A DNA stretch of 64,000 bases from JABWBD01 sp040768665 (GCA_040768665.1 JAXGMN010000038.1:1-64000); one strand, 5' to 3'; counted from the stretch's first letter, positions 16,971 to 26,597 are shown. Notes: generated from the letters alone by a model not told the origin. Translations and numbers: made by a program.

Positions 16971-19900
16971 ATGATCAGTTTACGTAGATGGGCTGCGGTG
17001 CTCGGGCTTCTTGCGCTGGCGGGCGGTTGCAGGGAGGAAGCCGGCACTAGGCAAGCGCGCCCGGCGACCGCAGACGCCGACGCGCAAGCGGTCCCGCCGG
17101 CCCCTTCCGCCGAAAGCGCTGCCGTCGAGCAGGTCCTGGCCGAATTCAATCGCGGGGCGGCGCTGATGGAACAGTACAAGTACGGCGAAGCGGCCGATGC
17201 GTTCGAAAACGTCGTGAAGCTAAAGCCCGAGTGGCGCGCAGCCCGCTTCAATCTTGGCCTGGCGCATTTCAATCTCCAGGAGAAGAGCGGCGGCCGCGAC
17301 CACCTGGCGATTGCCCGTGAAATCTTCGAAGACCTGCTCCGGACCGAGCCCGACAACCTGCACGCCCGTTTCTGCCTGGGGCTGTATTACCAGCATGTTG
17401 GCGAGAACGACGAGGCGCTGAAGTGTTTCGAAGCCGTGTATCAGCGCGATTCGGACGATCCTTACGTCGCCTACAAATATGCCGAAACGCTTCTCGCGGC
17501 GGATCGGCCCGAGGAAGGAACGAAGATTCTTGAAAAAGTGATCCAGATGGATCCTGGTTTCATCTCGGCCGTTTACCGCCTGGCAATGCAGTACCAGCGG
17601 ACGGGCAAGCGCGAGATGGCCCTGCCGCTGTTCCAGCGATTTCAGGACTTGAATGCGGCCGAATTGAGCGCGGGAACGTTCACCGTCCGGAACGTCTACG
17701 GGACGACCGGCAAGTACTACATGGCGTTGGGGGCCGACAGCCTTCTCCTCCCGCCGCCCGAGCCCGCGTCGAAAACTCGCGTGCTCTTCTCTCCCGCAGT
17801 CGAGACCTTGGATGCGAGCGCGGCAAGCTGGAATTGGAAAAACGGATCCCTCGACCTGCCCGGGGTCGCCGCGGGCGACGTCGACGGCGATGGCGATCTG
17901 GATCTCTGCCTGACTGCGCTGGGTGAACAGGGGCAGACGTCTGTCTGGCTCAACGACGGCAAGGGCGGCTTCACGGCCGGTCCGGCAATTGCCGACCAGG
18001 GGGTGTCGCCCGCTTTCGGCGATGTCGACAACGACGGCGACCTGGACCTCTGGCTCGGCCGTGCCGGTGCGGATCTCTACCTGGAAAACGACGGCCAGGG
18101 GCATTTTTCCAAGGCAGCTTCGCCCACGGCCGACCCGGCCGAGCAGTTTGCCGCGTCGGCCCGGCTGTTCGATATCGACAGCGACGGCGATCTCGATTTC
18201 GCCGCCCTCCGGCTGGCAAGCGGGTCGCTGCCGATATCGGCCGATGCCAAGGCCGCCCCGAGCAGTGTGTACGGCAACAATCGCGACGGCAGCTACACCG
18301 ACTGCACGGAGAAGCTCGGCCTGGCGCTCGCCGAAAACCCCGTCGCGGCGGCAATCTACGACGATTTCGACGACGATCGCGACATCGACCTGGTGATCTT
18401 CCCCGCCGACGACTCGTCACCATTGGTATGGGCGAACGATCGCGTCTGGAAATACCATATCCTGGACGCCGAGGCTACCGGCCTGAACGTGCAAGGGGCC
18501 GTTGGCGCCACTTCCGGCGATCCCGACAAAGATGGCGACCGGGATCTCCTCGTATTCACCGGGGACGGGGTCCGGCTGTATCGGAACGAGGGGAAGTTCC
18601 AATTCGAGCCGGACAAAACCTTCTCCAACTGCTGCGGTCGGTTCGGCGGCACGGGCGGGCAGTTCGCCGACATGGACAACGACGGCGACCTGGACCTCGT
18701 CATTGCCGACGCAACCCGCCGGGACGGCACCCGCGGTCCGGTCCTGCTGATCAACGAGTGGCCCCAAGACCGCTTCGTCGACGCCGCCGAGCTCGATCCG
18801 GGCAATCTCCTGGCCGCTATCCAGACGGCCGGGCCGGCGAGCTGCCTAGTGGCCGATTTCACCGGCAACGGCCGCTGCGACGTTCTCCTCGTCGCGGCGG
18901 GCGAGAAGCCGCGCCTGATCGAAAACATTACGCCGGGCGGCCACTGGATTGCGATCGATCTGGTCGGCAGACGCGACGAGGACAAAAAGACCCGTTCCAA
19001 CCAATCGGCGATCGGTGCCCGCGTAGAAGTCAAAAGCGGCCAGGTCTTTCAGCAGTACGTCGTGGGCGTGCCTTCGGGGCCCGTGGCACTGCCGCCGCTG
19101 CGCGTGCACGCCGGCCTGGGCGATCATTCAACGGTCGAGTGGCTGCGGATCCTTTGGCCCGACGGCGTTTTGCAGGCCGAGTTGGAATTGGCTGCCGATC
19201 AGGTCACCGAGATCCCCGAGATCCAGCGCAAAGCATCGTCGTGCCCGCATCTGTTCGCCTGGACCGGGGCGCGATTCGATTTCGTGTCGGACTTCGGCGG
19301 CATGGGCGGGCTTGGCTATTCGGTCGCCCCGGGCGTTTACACGTCGCCGGATCCGACGGAGTATGTACCGCTGCCGCCGTTGGAACCGCTCGACGGCGAC
19401 TATGTGCTTCAGGTCCTGGAGCCGCTCGAAGAAGTGATCTACTTCGACGAAACCCGCCTGATCGCGGTCGACCACCCGGCCGATACGGAGATCTACCCGC
19501 ACGAAATGATGGCGGTCGGCGTTTCACCGCCTCCGTTCGAGCTCTTCTGTTTCCGCGAGAAGCTCGATCCGGTCCAGGCCACCGACCACCGCGGCGAGGA
19601 CGTGACCGACGCGCTCCGCCGGGTCGACCGCCAGTACGCCGGTGCAGCCGAGCTGGATCACCGCTTTGTCGGATTCGCCGAGGACCATTTTATCGATCTC
19701 GACTTCGGCGACCGCCTGCAGGACCTGCCGAGCGGGGAGCGGTTGATCCTTTGCCTGACCGGATCCGTCGAATACAGCTACTCGTCGACGAACTTCGCCG
19801 CGGCCCAGGCCGGCCTGCGGCTGAAGGCCCCGAGCATCCACGTCCTCCGCGGCGACCAGTGGGTCGAGTTGTTCCGGGAAGTCGGGTACCCGGCGGGTGT

Positions 19901-20498
19901 GAATCATACGATGACACTTGACGTCACCGGCAAGATCCGCCCCGGCGATCGGAAGATCCGCATCGCGAGCAATATGGAGATCTATTGGGACCGGGCCTTC
20001 TTGGCCCCTCATCTCGCGGATGCCTCGCTCTCAACGAAAGAAATCACGGGGGCGGCCGCAGATCTGCACTTCCTCGGCTATCCGCGCGAGTACTCGCCCG
20101 ACGGCAAGGTGCCCAACCTTTACGACTATGCCAACATCGATCGGGCAGCATCGTGGAAGTTGATGAAAGGCGCGTACACGCGGTTCGGCGACGTGGCGGA
20201 ACTGCTGCGGGAAGCCGACGACTGCTACGCGATCATGGGCCGCGGCGAGGAGGTCACGTTGCGCTTTCCGGCCGATGCGTTCGGCCGGGTCCCCGAGGGC
20301 TGTCGGCGATCGTTCGTGCTCAAGACGAACAGCTTCACCAAAGACATGGATCTGTACACGGCCTGTCCCGACACGGTGGAACCGCTTCCGTTCCAGGCAA
20401 TGAGCCAATATCCTTACGGCACGGACGAGCAATATCCCGACAATGAGAGGACGCGAGAATACCGACGGCGGTTCAATACGAGGCGAGTGGCAGAGTAA
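16971..20498 (+). CDS. Lipoprotein with TPR, FG-GAP (VCBS) and ASPIC/UnbV-like regions
   Basis: A protein of 1175 residues. The lipobox LALAGGC puts a lipid-modified Cys near residue 24. Residues 55-250 are TPR-like (FNRGAALMEQYKYGEAADAF, NLHARFCLGLYYQHVGENDEAL). Residues 290-620 hold Ca-binding FG-GAP/VCBS loops (GDVDGDGDLDLCL, GDVDNDGDLDLWLG, ADMDNDGDLDLVIA). About 680-750 resemble ASPIC/UnbV (GARVEVKSGQVFQQYVVG, WLRILWPDGVLQAELE). A conserved C-terminal part follows (CPHLFAWTGARFDFVSDFGG onward) with DNER-rich strands. GAAGGAGA precedes the ATG. Expected to be anchored at the cell envelope with the propeller exposed; ligand unknown. Confidence 0.82.
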   Translation: MISLRRWAAVLGLLALAGGCREEAGTRQARPATADADAQAVPPAPSAESAAVEQVLAEFNRGAALMEQYKYGEAADAFENVVKLKPEWRAARFNLGLAHFNLQEKSGGRDHLAIAREIFEDLLRTEPDNLHARFCLGLYYQHVGENDEALKCFEAVYQRDSDDPYVAYKYAETLLAADRPEEGTKILEKVIQMDPGFISAVYRLAMQYQRTGKREMALPLFQRFQDLNAAELSAGTFTVRNVYGTTGKYYMALGADSLLLPPPEPASKTRVLFSPAVETLDASAASWNWKNGSLDLPGVAAGDVDGDGDLDLCLTALGEQGQTSVWLNDGKGGFTAGPAIADQGVSPAFGDVDNDGDLDLWLGRAGADLYLENDGQGHFSKAASPTADPAEQFAASARLFDIDSDGDLDFAALRLASGSLPISADAKAAPSSVYGNNRDGSYTDCTEKLGLALAENPVAAAIYDDFDDDRDIDLVIFPADDSSPLVWANDRVWKYHILDAEATGLNVQGAVGATSGDPDKDGDRDLLVFTGDGVRLYRNEGKFQFEPDKTFSNCCGRFGGTGGQFADMDNDGDLDLVIADATRRDGTRGPVLLINEWPQDRFVDAAELDPGNLLAAIQTAGPASCLVADFTGNGRCDVLLVAAGEKPRLIENITPGGHWIAIDLVGRRDEDKKTRSNQSAIGARVEVKSGQVFQQYVVGVPSGPVALPPLRVHAGLGDHSTVEWLRILWPDGVLQAELELAADQVTEIPEIQRKASSCPHLFAWTGARFDFVSDFGGMGGLGYSVAPGVYTSPDPTEYVPLPPLEPLDGDYVLQVLEPLEEVIYFDETRLIAVDHPADTEIYPHEMMAVGVSPPPFELFCFREKLDPVQATDHRGEDVTDALRRVDRQYAGAAELDHRFVGFAEDHFIDLDFGDRLQDLPSGERLILCLTGSVEYSYSSTNFAAAQAGLRLKAPSIHVLRGDQWVELFREVGYPAGVNHTMTLDVTGKIRPGDRKIRIASNMEIYWDRAFLAPHLADASLSTKEITGAAADLHFLGYPREYSPDGKVPNLYDYANIDRAASWKLMKGAYTRFGDVAELLREADDCYAIMGRGEEVTLRFPADAFGRVPEGCRRSFVLKTNSFTKDMDLYTACPDTVEPLPFQAMSQYPYGTDEQYPDNERTREYRRRFNTRRVAE

Positions 20499-20509
20499 TC
20501 GTTTACTAA

Positions 20510-20580
20510 AACTGTAAGTGCGGCAGCCCGGGAAAGGGGACTGGCTCCGTCGCCCCCCTCTAAGGCATGACATGCACTTC
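20510..20580. repeat. Dispersed element sharing a 40-bp core with 25667-25707
   Basis: AACTGTAAGTGCGGCAGCCC followed by GGGAAAGGGGACTGGCTCCG at about 20512-20551 is repeated almost identically at 25668-25707. It carries the GGGGACTGGCTC end typical of the hairpin family in this window. The two copies bracket the polyphosphate operon. Confidence 0.7.
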
Positions 20581-20693
20581 CGGCAAAATGGTTGTCCTTG
20601 TTGTCCGCCATCTCGGACGGTAGGATGCACATTTGGCATTTCCCGTCCGCGACCGACCGCCGGACAGCTCAACCTCGATGGTCGGGGCAATCG

Positions 20694-21851
20694 ATGAAGC
20701 CGTCGTTCGATCCCAATTGCCAGCTACTGGCCGCCTCCTACCTGCGCAAACAGTGCAAACAGTTGCTCGGGCAGTGGGATGGAATCCGCAATCGGAGCGA
20801 CATCGAGTACGTCCACCGGGCCCGGGTTGCCTCGCGAAGACTTCGCGCCGCACTGGAGACGTTTGGCGACTGTTTCCCAAACGCGGGCGTGGCCCGGTGG
20901 CAGAAACAGGTCCGCAAAATCACCAAAGGGCTCGGCACGGCTCGCGATCTCGACGTGCAGCGGGAGTATCTCGCGGGAGTACTGGCCCATCTCCAGGAAC
21001 CCGCCCACTTTCCGGGCATCGCACGCTTGCTGGTTCGCACGGAACTCGAGCGCGATAAGCTCCAGCCGAAAGTCCGCAAGGCCGTCGACCGCCTCGAGCG
21101 GAACGGGGCCGTCGCCGACATGCTCGCCGTCGCCAAGGCCGTTCTGAAGGACCTGGGTGACGACGACGAAGTCAGCGTCAGAAACGCCAGCGTTCTTGAG
21201 ACGGCAAGTAAACACATCACCGGCCGGTTGGCCGAGTTGGTGGGTTATCAGGCCAGCCTCGACGATCCCGACGATCTCCGGCAGCACCACGCCATGCGGA
21301 TCGCCACCAAGAAGCTCCGTTATACGATGGAGGCGTACAAGCCGGCCTATGAAGGCTTACTGAACGAAAGCCTCGGTGCCGTCAAACAACTCCAGACTCT
21401 CCTGGGTGACCTTCACGATTGCGACGTCTGGATCGACCGCCTCCCCGCGATGCTGGAAAAGGAGCGTCTGCGCATCGTCGGTCGCTATGGCCATTCGGAC
21501 CCCCTTGAGCGGCTCGAACCCGGCGTTGCGCATCTTCTTGAGCAGCGACGGCAGCAGCGACAGGAGCTCTTCCGGCAACTTCAGCAGTTCTGGTGCGAGC
21601 AGAGCCGAGTTGGCACGTGGGAGAAGCTTGACGGAATCGCGCGCGGCGCGGCAGAGCCGGCGTTGGAAAAGTCGCCGGCGACTGTCCCGATCGACTCGCC
21701 GGCGGCAACAGACACCCGCGACGCTTCAGCCCGGCCAAACGCCAACGCTTGCTCGCACTCGCAGCAGGCCGGCCCAATCGCATCTGCGAGCGGGTCGCCC
21801 CGGGCCGACGCCGCCCTGCAATGGAAGTTGGATGACGAGCTGGATGCATGA
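20694..21851 (+). CDS. CHAD-domain protein of the polyphosphate operon
   Basis: A protein of 385 residues. The CHAD domain (about 10-320) is helical and rich in conserved basic and histidine residues: YVHRARVASRRLRAALETF in the first half, HHAMRIATKKLRYTMEAY in the second, with LGTARDLDV and LLGDLHDCDVWIDRL. CHAD domains bind polyphosphate and in several bacteria localise to polyP granules. The ATG at 20694 is chosen because upstream codons run into a repeat element. The C-terminal 60 residues are low complexity (Ala/Ser/Pro). Its stop overlaps the start of ppx by 8 nt, and ppk1 follows, so it is probably part of the polyP machinery. Confidence 0.88.
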   Translation: MKPSFDPNCQLLAASYLRKQCKQLLGQWDGIRNRSDIEYVHRARVASRRLRAALETFGDCFPNAGVARWQKQVRKITKGLGTARDLDVQREYLAGVLAHLQEPAHFPGIARLLVRTELERDKLQPKVRKAVDRLERNGAVADMLAVAKAVLKDLGDDDEVSVRNASVLETASKHITGRLAELVGYQASLDDPDDLRQHHAMRIATKKLRYTMEAYKPAYEGLLNESLGAVKQLQTLLGDLHDCDVWIDRLPAMLEKERLRIVGRYGHSDPLERLEPGVAHLLEQRRQQRQELFRQLQQFWCEQSRVGTWEKLDGIARGAAEPALEKSPATVPIDSPAATDTRDASARPNANACSHSQQAGPIASASGSPRADAALQWKLDDELDA

Positions 21852-23454
21852 CGTTGCCGCCCCCACGATGCCGAACGAAATGGCCGTAATGCAGTCGAGC
21901 GACAAGGACAAGCTAGCGGCCCAGTCGGCGAAAATCGTCGCGGCGATTGACGTGGGCTCGAATTCCCTTCGCATGGTCACCGCCGAGGTCCTTTCCGATG
22001 GAACGGTCCACGTTCTGGAGAGGCTGCAGCGCGCTGTTCGCCTCGGCCAGGATACCTTCCGGCGCGGCCGGCTCGGAGGCGAATCGCTCCGCGCCGCCAT
22101 GGCCATCCTGCGCGATTATAAGCAACTGATCGACCTCTACAAGATTGAACGCGTTCGTGCCGTCGCGACCAGTGCCGTTCGGGAAGCCCGAAATGCCGAT
22201 ACGTTCCTCGACCGCGCGTTCATGACCACCGGGCTGAATTTCGAGGTGATCGACACATCGGAGGAAAGCCGGCTCACCGTTTCCGCAGTCCGGCAGGCGT
22301 TGGCCGGCGCCATCGAGGTCGGTCGCCAGAAGACGCTCGTGGTCGACGTCGGCGGCGGCAGCACCCTCCTGACGCTGCTGGAGAACGGTGAGATCGCCAC
22401 CGCCCAGAGCCTGCGGCTCGGATCGATCCGCATGCTGGAAATGCTGACCAGCAGCGAAGACCCGCCCGAGCGGACCGCCGAACTGCTCCGCCACCACATC
22501 GCGAATGTCACCGGAGCGGCGCGGGGCTCGCTACCGCTGAAAACCGTGGAGGCGTTCGTGGCCGTCGGCGGCGACGCCCGATTCACCGCCCGTGAAATCG
22601 GCAAGCCGACCCCCTCCGGCGACCTCTGGTCCGTCAGCCGCAGGGAGTTCGACAAGCTGGTCGAGCATTGCGACCGCCGTAGCGAGGAGGAACTGAGCCG
22701 GCAGTACGGACTTCCGTACGCCGAGGCCGAAACACTTACGCCCGCGCTGTTGGTTTACCAGCGCCTACTGCATATCACCCGCGCCAAGCAGATGATTGTC
22801 TCCAGTGCCTCCATGCGCGACGGCCTGGTGCTCGAGTTGGCCCGGCAGGTGACTGGCGAGGAGGACAAGGCAATTGTCGAAGGTGTGATCCATTCCACCA
22901 TGGCAATCGCGGAAAAATACCTCGTCGATCCCGATCATGCCCAGCAGGTTTCAGAGCTATCGGTCCGGCTCTTCGACGAGCTCCAGGCCGACCACCGGCT
23001 CGGACCGCGTTATCGTTTGCTGATCCGGCTGGCAGGGCTTCTGCACGAGGTGGGCGGCTTCGTCAATAGCCGCTCCCATCACAAACACAGCTACTATCTG
23101 ATCGCCAATTCCGAGATCTTCGGACTCAACCGGATTGAGACGGAGATCGTCGCCCATGTCGCGCGATACCACCGTCGCAGCGGGCCGAAGCCGTCCCATT
23201 TCGAGTATATGTCGTTGCCGCGGGAGGTCCGCGTCGTCATCAACAAGCTCTCGGCAATCCTGCGCGTAGCCGATGCGGTTGCTCGCGGCCAGGTCCGCAA
23301 TATCGCCGAACTGCGGTTTGCCCGAATGGACGACGAGCTTCTGATCCATGTGCCCGGGGTGTCGGACTTGATCCTCGAGCAGCGGGCGATCCAGCTCAAG
23401 GGCGATATGTTCGACGATATCTTCGGAATGAGAATTCGCCTGGAGGAGGCATAA
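21844..23454 (+). CDS. ppx: Exopolyphosphatase / guanosine pentaphosphatase family (Ppx/GppA)
   Basis: A protein of 536 residues. The actin-like ATPase core is shown by IVAAIDVGSNSLRMV near the N-terminus, VRAVATSAVREARN, and the phosphate-loop sequence TLVVDVGGGSTLL. The C-terminal third is HD-like (HSTMAIAEKYLVDPDHAQQV, LLHEVGGFVNSRSHHKHSYY), which is the long Ppx layout. The enzyme removes terminal phosphates from inorganic polyphosphate and possibly from pppGpp. ATG 21844 overlaps the CHAD stop; ATGs at 21868, 21880 and 21889 are alternatives since no strong ribosome site is seen. ppk1 starts 10 bp after the stop. A polyP-degrading enzyme next to a polyP-making one suggests joint control of polyP level. 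Confidence 0.92.
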   Translation: MHDVAAPTMPNEMAVMQSSDKDKLAAQSAKIVAAIDVGSNSLRMVTAEVLSDGTVHVLERLQRAVRLGQDTFRRGRLGGESLRAAMAILRDYKQLIDLYKIERVRAVATSAVREARNADTFLDRAFMTTGLNFEVIDTSEESRLTVSAVRQALAGAIEVGRQKTLVVDVGGGSTLLTLLENGEIATAQSLRLGSIRMLEMLTSSEDPPERTAELLRHHIANVTGAARGSLPLKTVEAFVAVGGDARFTAREIGKPTPSGDLWSVSRREFDKLVEHCDRRSEEELSRQYGLPYAEAETLTPALLVYQRLLHITRAKQMIVSSASMRDGLVLELARQVTGEEDKAIVEGVIHSTMAIAEKYLVDPDHAQQVSELSVRLFDELQADHRLGPRYRLLIRLAGLLHEVGGFVNSRSHHKHSYYLIANSEIFGLNRIETEIVAHVARYHRRSGPKPSHFEYMSLPREVRVVINKLSAILRVADAVARGQVRNIAELRFARMDDELLIHVPGVSDLILEQRAIQLKGDMFDDIFGMRIRLEEA

Positions 23455-23464
23455 TCGGCGCAAG

Positions 23465-25582
23465 ATGGCCACAGAAACCAAAGAGCTTAGCTCCCCGGAA
23501 TTGTTTATCAACCGTGAATTGAGCTGGCTGGAGTTCAACGACCGTGTAATGCAGGAAGGCCTTTCCGAGGAACTGCCTCTCCTGGAACGCCTGAAATTCC
23601 TGGCGATCGTCAGCTCCAACCTTGACGAGTTCTTTATGATCCGCGTGGCGGGGCTCATCCAACAACGCTCCGCGGGCGTTCGCCGTCGCGATCCGGCCGG
23701 AATGACCCCCACGCAGCAGTTGGCCGACATCAGCCGCCGGGCCCACCGCATGATTTCCGAGCAGACCGAAGGCATCCGCCGTGTGTTCGGACTGTTGAAA
23801 AAGCACGGCCTGCAAGTGATCGAGCCCGCCTCCTGGACTGGCGATCAAGCCCGATTCCTCCGCTCGCACTTCTCCCGCGAAATCCAACCGGTGCTCACGC
23901 CGCTGGCGATCGAAGAACTCGACCCGCCGCCGCTGTTGCCCGGCCTGCGATTGCACGTGGCGGCGGTGATCGGCTCTCCTACGGGCGACGAACCTGCCCA
24001 ACGAGTCATGGTAATCCCCGTGCCCGGCCAGTTCGCCCGCTTCATTGCCGTCCCCGGCGACGAGGGGCTTCACCTCGCCCGCCTCGAAGACGTCATCGCC
24101 GACAACGTAGGCCGCCTCTATCCGGGCCGTGACGTGCTCGCAACCGCCGTCTTCCGCATTACCCGCGACGCCGACATCGCCATCCAGGACGACGATGCCA
24201 GCGACCTGCTGCAGACCGTCGAAGAGGCCGTACTTGCGCGGCGGCGGCGCTCCGTCGTCCGCCTGGAGGTCTCTGCGAAACCCGATTCCAGGATCAAACA
24301 GTGGTTCAAGCAGTCACTGCAGGTTCGTAGCGAGGATATCTATGAAATCGAAGGCATGCTCGATGCCTCCTCACTCATGGAACTCGCCAACCGCCCCGGT
24401 TTCGAAACGCACAAGGTACCCGAATGGACGCCCCAGCCGCCCCGCGACCTCCTGGACGTCGACGACCTCTGGCAGACCCTCCAGGAACGCGACGTCCTGC
24501 TTTTCCACCCTTACGAGAGCTTCGATCCGGTCATCCAGATGGTGCAACTCGCCGCGGAAGACCCCGCAGTTCTCGCGATCAAGCAGACCCTCTACCGCAC
24601 CAGCGGTGACTCGCCGATCGTCGGGGCCTTGGAAACGGCTGCGGAAAACGGCAAGGAAGTAACGGTTCTGGTCGAGTTGAAGGCGAGGTTCGACGAGGCC
24701 CGCAATGTTGGTTGGGCGCGACGGCTGGAAGACGCCGGTTGCCACGTCATCTACGGAATCGCCGGTTTCAAGACCCACGCCAAGGCCTTGTTGATCGTCC
24801 GCCGCGAATCGCCGCGGGTCCGCCGCTATGTCCACCTGGCAACGGGCAACTACAACGACAAGACGGCAAAGCTCTACTCCGATGTCGGCATCATGACCTG
24901 CGACCGCGATATCGCGTCCGACGTGGCGGCGTTCTTCAATCTGCTGACGGGCTACTCCGAGGCAGTCGGCTGGGCGAAACTCACCGTCGAGCCCGGACTG
25001 CTCAAACAGAAGTTCATCGATCTGATCGATCGCGAAATCCAGGTTTCCACCCCCGATCGCCCGGGGCTGGTCATGGCCAAGGTAAACTCGCTTCAGGACA
25101 AGGATATCTGCCGCGCCTTGTATCGGGCGAGTCAGGCCGGAGTGAAGGTGATGCTCAACATCCGGGGAATTTGTTGTCTCAGGCCGGGCGTCGAGGGCGT
25201 CTCCGATCGGATCGAGGTCCGGTCCATTATCGATCGCTACCTCGAGCACGCCCGAATCTTCTACTTCCACAACGGCGGCCACGAAGAGGTTTACCTTTCC
25301 AGTGCCGACTGGATGCGCCGTAATCTCGATAAACGCCTCGAAATCATCGCTCCGGTAACCTCGCCCAGCGTCCGCCGCCGCATGATCGACATTCTGAAAA
25401 CCTATTTTGCCGACAACGTGAAGGCCCGTCGGCTCCGCGCCGACGGTGCGTATGAACGGGTTGTGTCGAAGGGACCGCGCGTGCGCGCCCAGGAGAAGTT
25501 CTACAAAGAAGCGGTCGACGCTGCGCGGGCGGCCGAGCAGTCGACGGTCCGGTTTCAGCCGCTCACCCGCCCGAAGGACTAG
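23465..25582 (+). CDS. ppk1: Polyphosphate kinase 1
   Basis: A protein of 705 residues, full length for the family. The N domain is marked by FINRELSWLEFNDRV and LKFLAIVSSNLDEFFMIRV; the catalytic core by VLAIKQTLYRTSGDSPIV, ELKARFDEARNVGWARRLE, the autophosphorylated His in FKTHAKALLIVRRE (about 435), HLATGNYNDKTAKLYSD and the second His region. It polymerises the gamma phosphate of ATP into polyphosphate, reversibly, at the membrane or granule. It is the third gene of the CHAD-ppx-ppk1 set, all within 10 bp or overlapping. Confidence 0.96.
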   Translation: MATETKELSSPELFINRELSWLEFNDRVMQEGLSEELPLLERLKFLAIVSSNLDEFFMIRVAGLIQQRSAGVRRRDPAGMTPTQQLADISRRAHRMISEQTEGIRRVFGLLKKHGLQVIEPASWTGDQARFLRSHFSREIQPVLTPLAIEELDPPPLLPGLRLHVAAVIGSPTGDEPAQRVMVIPVPGQFARFIAVPGDEGLHLARLEDVIADNVGRLYPGRDVLATAVFRITRDADIAIQDDDASDLLQTVEEAVLARRRRSVVRLEVSAKPDSRIKQWFKQSLQVRSEDIYEIEGMLDASSLMELANRPGFETHKVPEWTPQPPRDLLDVDDLWQTLQERDVLLFHPYESFDPVIQMVQLAAEDPAVLAIKQTLYRTSGDSPIVGALETAAENGKEVTVLVELKARFDEARNVGWARRLEDAGCHVIYGIAGFKTHAKALLIVRRESPRVRRYVHLATGNYNDKTAKLYSDVGIMTCDRDIASDVAAFFNLLTGYSEAVGWAKLTVEPGLLKQKFIDLIDREIQVSTPDRPGLVMAKVNSLQDKDICRALYRASQAGVKVMLNIRGICCLRPGVEGVSDRIEVRSIIDRYLEHARIFYFHNGGHEEVYLSSADWMRRNLDKRLEIIAPVTSPSVRRRMIDILKTYFADNVKARRLRADGAYERVVSKGPRVRAQEKFYKEAVDAARAAEQSTVRFQPLTRPKD

Positions 25583-25666
25583 CCTGGGGTGCCGCCGTCC
25601 GGGCGGAACTCGCCGGCTCTGCGAATTCGAGTATCCGCAGCCGCGGAAATCGTGTAAGAAACTCAA

Positions 25667-25790
25667 ACTGCAAGTGCGGCAGCCCGGGAAAGGGGCCTGG
25701 CTCCGAACCAAACACTCGTACGACACGGAGAATAAGCACCGTTGTGAGGTGCCTGTCTCCGTTTTGTTCGTTTTTGAATTGCCTTGCACG
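25667..25790. repeat. Hairpin-family element downstream of ppk1
   Basis: AACTGCAAGTGCGGCAGCCC and GGGAAAGGGGCCTGGCTCCG open the element; GAGGTGCCTGTCTCCGTTTT closes it about 90 bp later. The ends are imperfect inverted repeats (GGGGCCTGGCTCC against GGAGACAGGCACC). The first 40 bp match 20512-20551. Translations of this repeat give short spurious ORFs. Confidence 0.7.
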
Positions 25791-25814
25791 GTCTTGATCA
25801 GGGAGGATCTCGCG

Positions 25815-26597
25815 ATGGGCGACGCAGCGTTGCGGCCTCGGTTGCACAGCACCAGCTTTGTCGTCATTCCTGCCCGTCTCGCGTCGACGAGACTGCCGAG
25901 AAAGCTGCTTCTGAGCGAAACCGGCCGTCCTCTGATTCAGCACACATACGAGGCCGCTCTTCGTTCGAATCGGCCGGCAGGAATCTGTGTGGCCACGGAT
26001 CACGAAGACATCCTCAACGCGGTTCAAGCCTTCGGCGGCGAGGCGCGGATGACCAGTCCGCAAGCGGCCTGCGGCACGGATCGCGTGGCCGAGATCGCCG
26101 CGACCATGCCGGAGGTCGACATCTTCGTGAACGTCCAAGGCGACGAGCCGGATCTGGCCGGCACGTCTATCGATCTGGTCGTTAGCATCCTGGAGAACGC
26201 CCCCGGCGCTGTCATGGCCACCCTGGCCACGCCGATCCGCCGCCGTGAACAGCTCGAGGATCCGGCATGCGTCAAGGTGGTTTTCGACGCCGGTGCCCGC
26301 GCCCTCTACTTCAGCCGGAGTCCGATCCCTCATCCCCGGGAGTGGGACGACTCGCTCGTTATGGCCGACCCGCCCCGCTTTTTTCAGCACGTCGGGCTCT
26401 ATGCGTACCGCCGCGACTTCCTCCTGCAGTTGGCGGAAATGCCGCAGTCGCCCTTAGAGAAAATCGAAAAGCTCGAACAGCTTCGCGTCCTCGAGGCGGG
26501 CTATTCGATCCTGGTCGGGATCGTCGACGAGCCGACGTTCGGCATCGACACCCCCGCTGATTACCGGGCGTTTGTCGAACGACGCCGACGCGGCTAG
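25815..26597 (+). CDS. kdsB: 3-deoxy-manno-octulosonate cytidylyltransferase
   Basis: A protein of 260 residues, normal for KdsB. It activates KDO with CTP to CMP-KDO for lipopolysaccharide inner core synthesis in the cytoplasm. Diagnostic strings: FVVIPARLASTRLPRKLL (nucleotide-binding loop), ICVATDHEDIL, CGTDRVAEIA, FVNVQGDEPDL, YFSRSPIPHPRE, HVGLYAYRRDFLL, EKLEQLRVLEAGY and FGIDTPADY. ATG 25815 is preceded by GGGAGGAT. The upstream open frame back to 25446 is repeat sequence and the end of ppk1. pyrG, which makes CTP, lies 140 bp downstream. Confidence 0.94.
   Translation: MGDAALRPRLHSTSFVVIPARLASTRLPRKLLLSETGRPLIQHTYEAALRSNRPAGICVATDHEDILNAVQAFGGEARMTSPQAACGTDRVAEIAATMPEVDIFVNVQGDEPDLAGTSIDLVVSILENAPGAVMATLATPIRRREQLEDPACVKVVFDAGARALYFSRSPIPHPREWDDSLVMADPPRFFQHVGLYAYRRDFLLQLAEMPQSPLEKIEKLEQLRVLEAGYSILVGIVDEPTFGIDTPADYRAFVERRRRG

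Noticed and set aside
18428..19921. Plus-strand ORF of 497 codons inside the FG-GAP gene
   Set aside because: Arginine-rich alternate frame; the overlapping frame has lipobox, TPR and VCBS motifs.
24371..25867. Minus-strand ORF of 498 codons antisense to ppk1
   Set aside because: Its N-terminal part is the translated hairpin repeat and the rest is shadow of ppk1.
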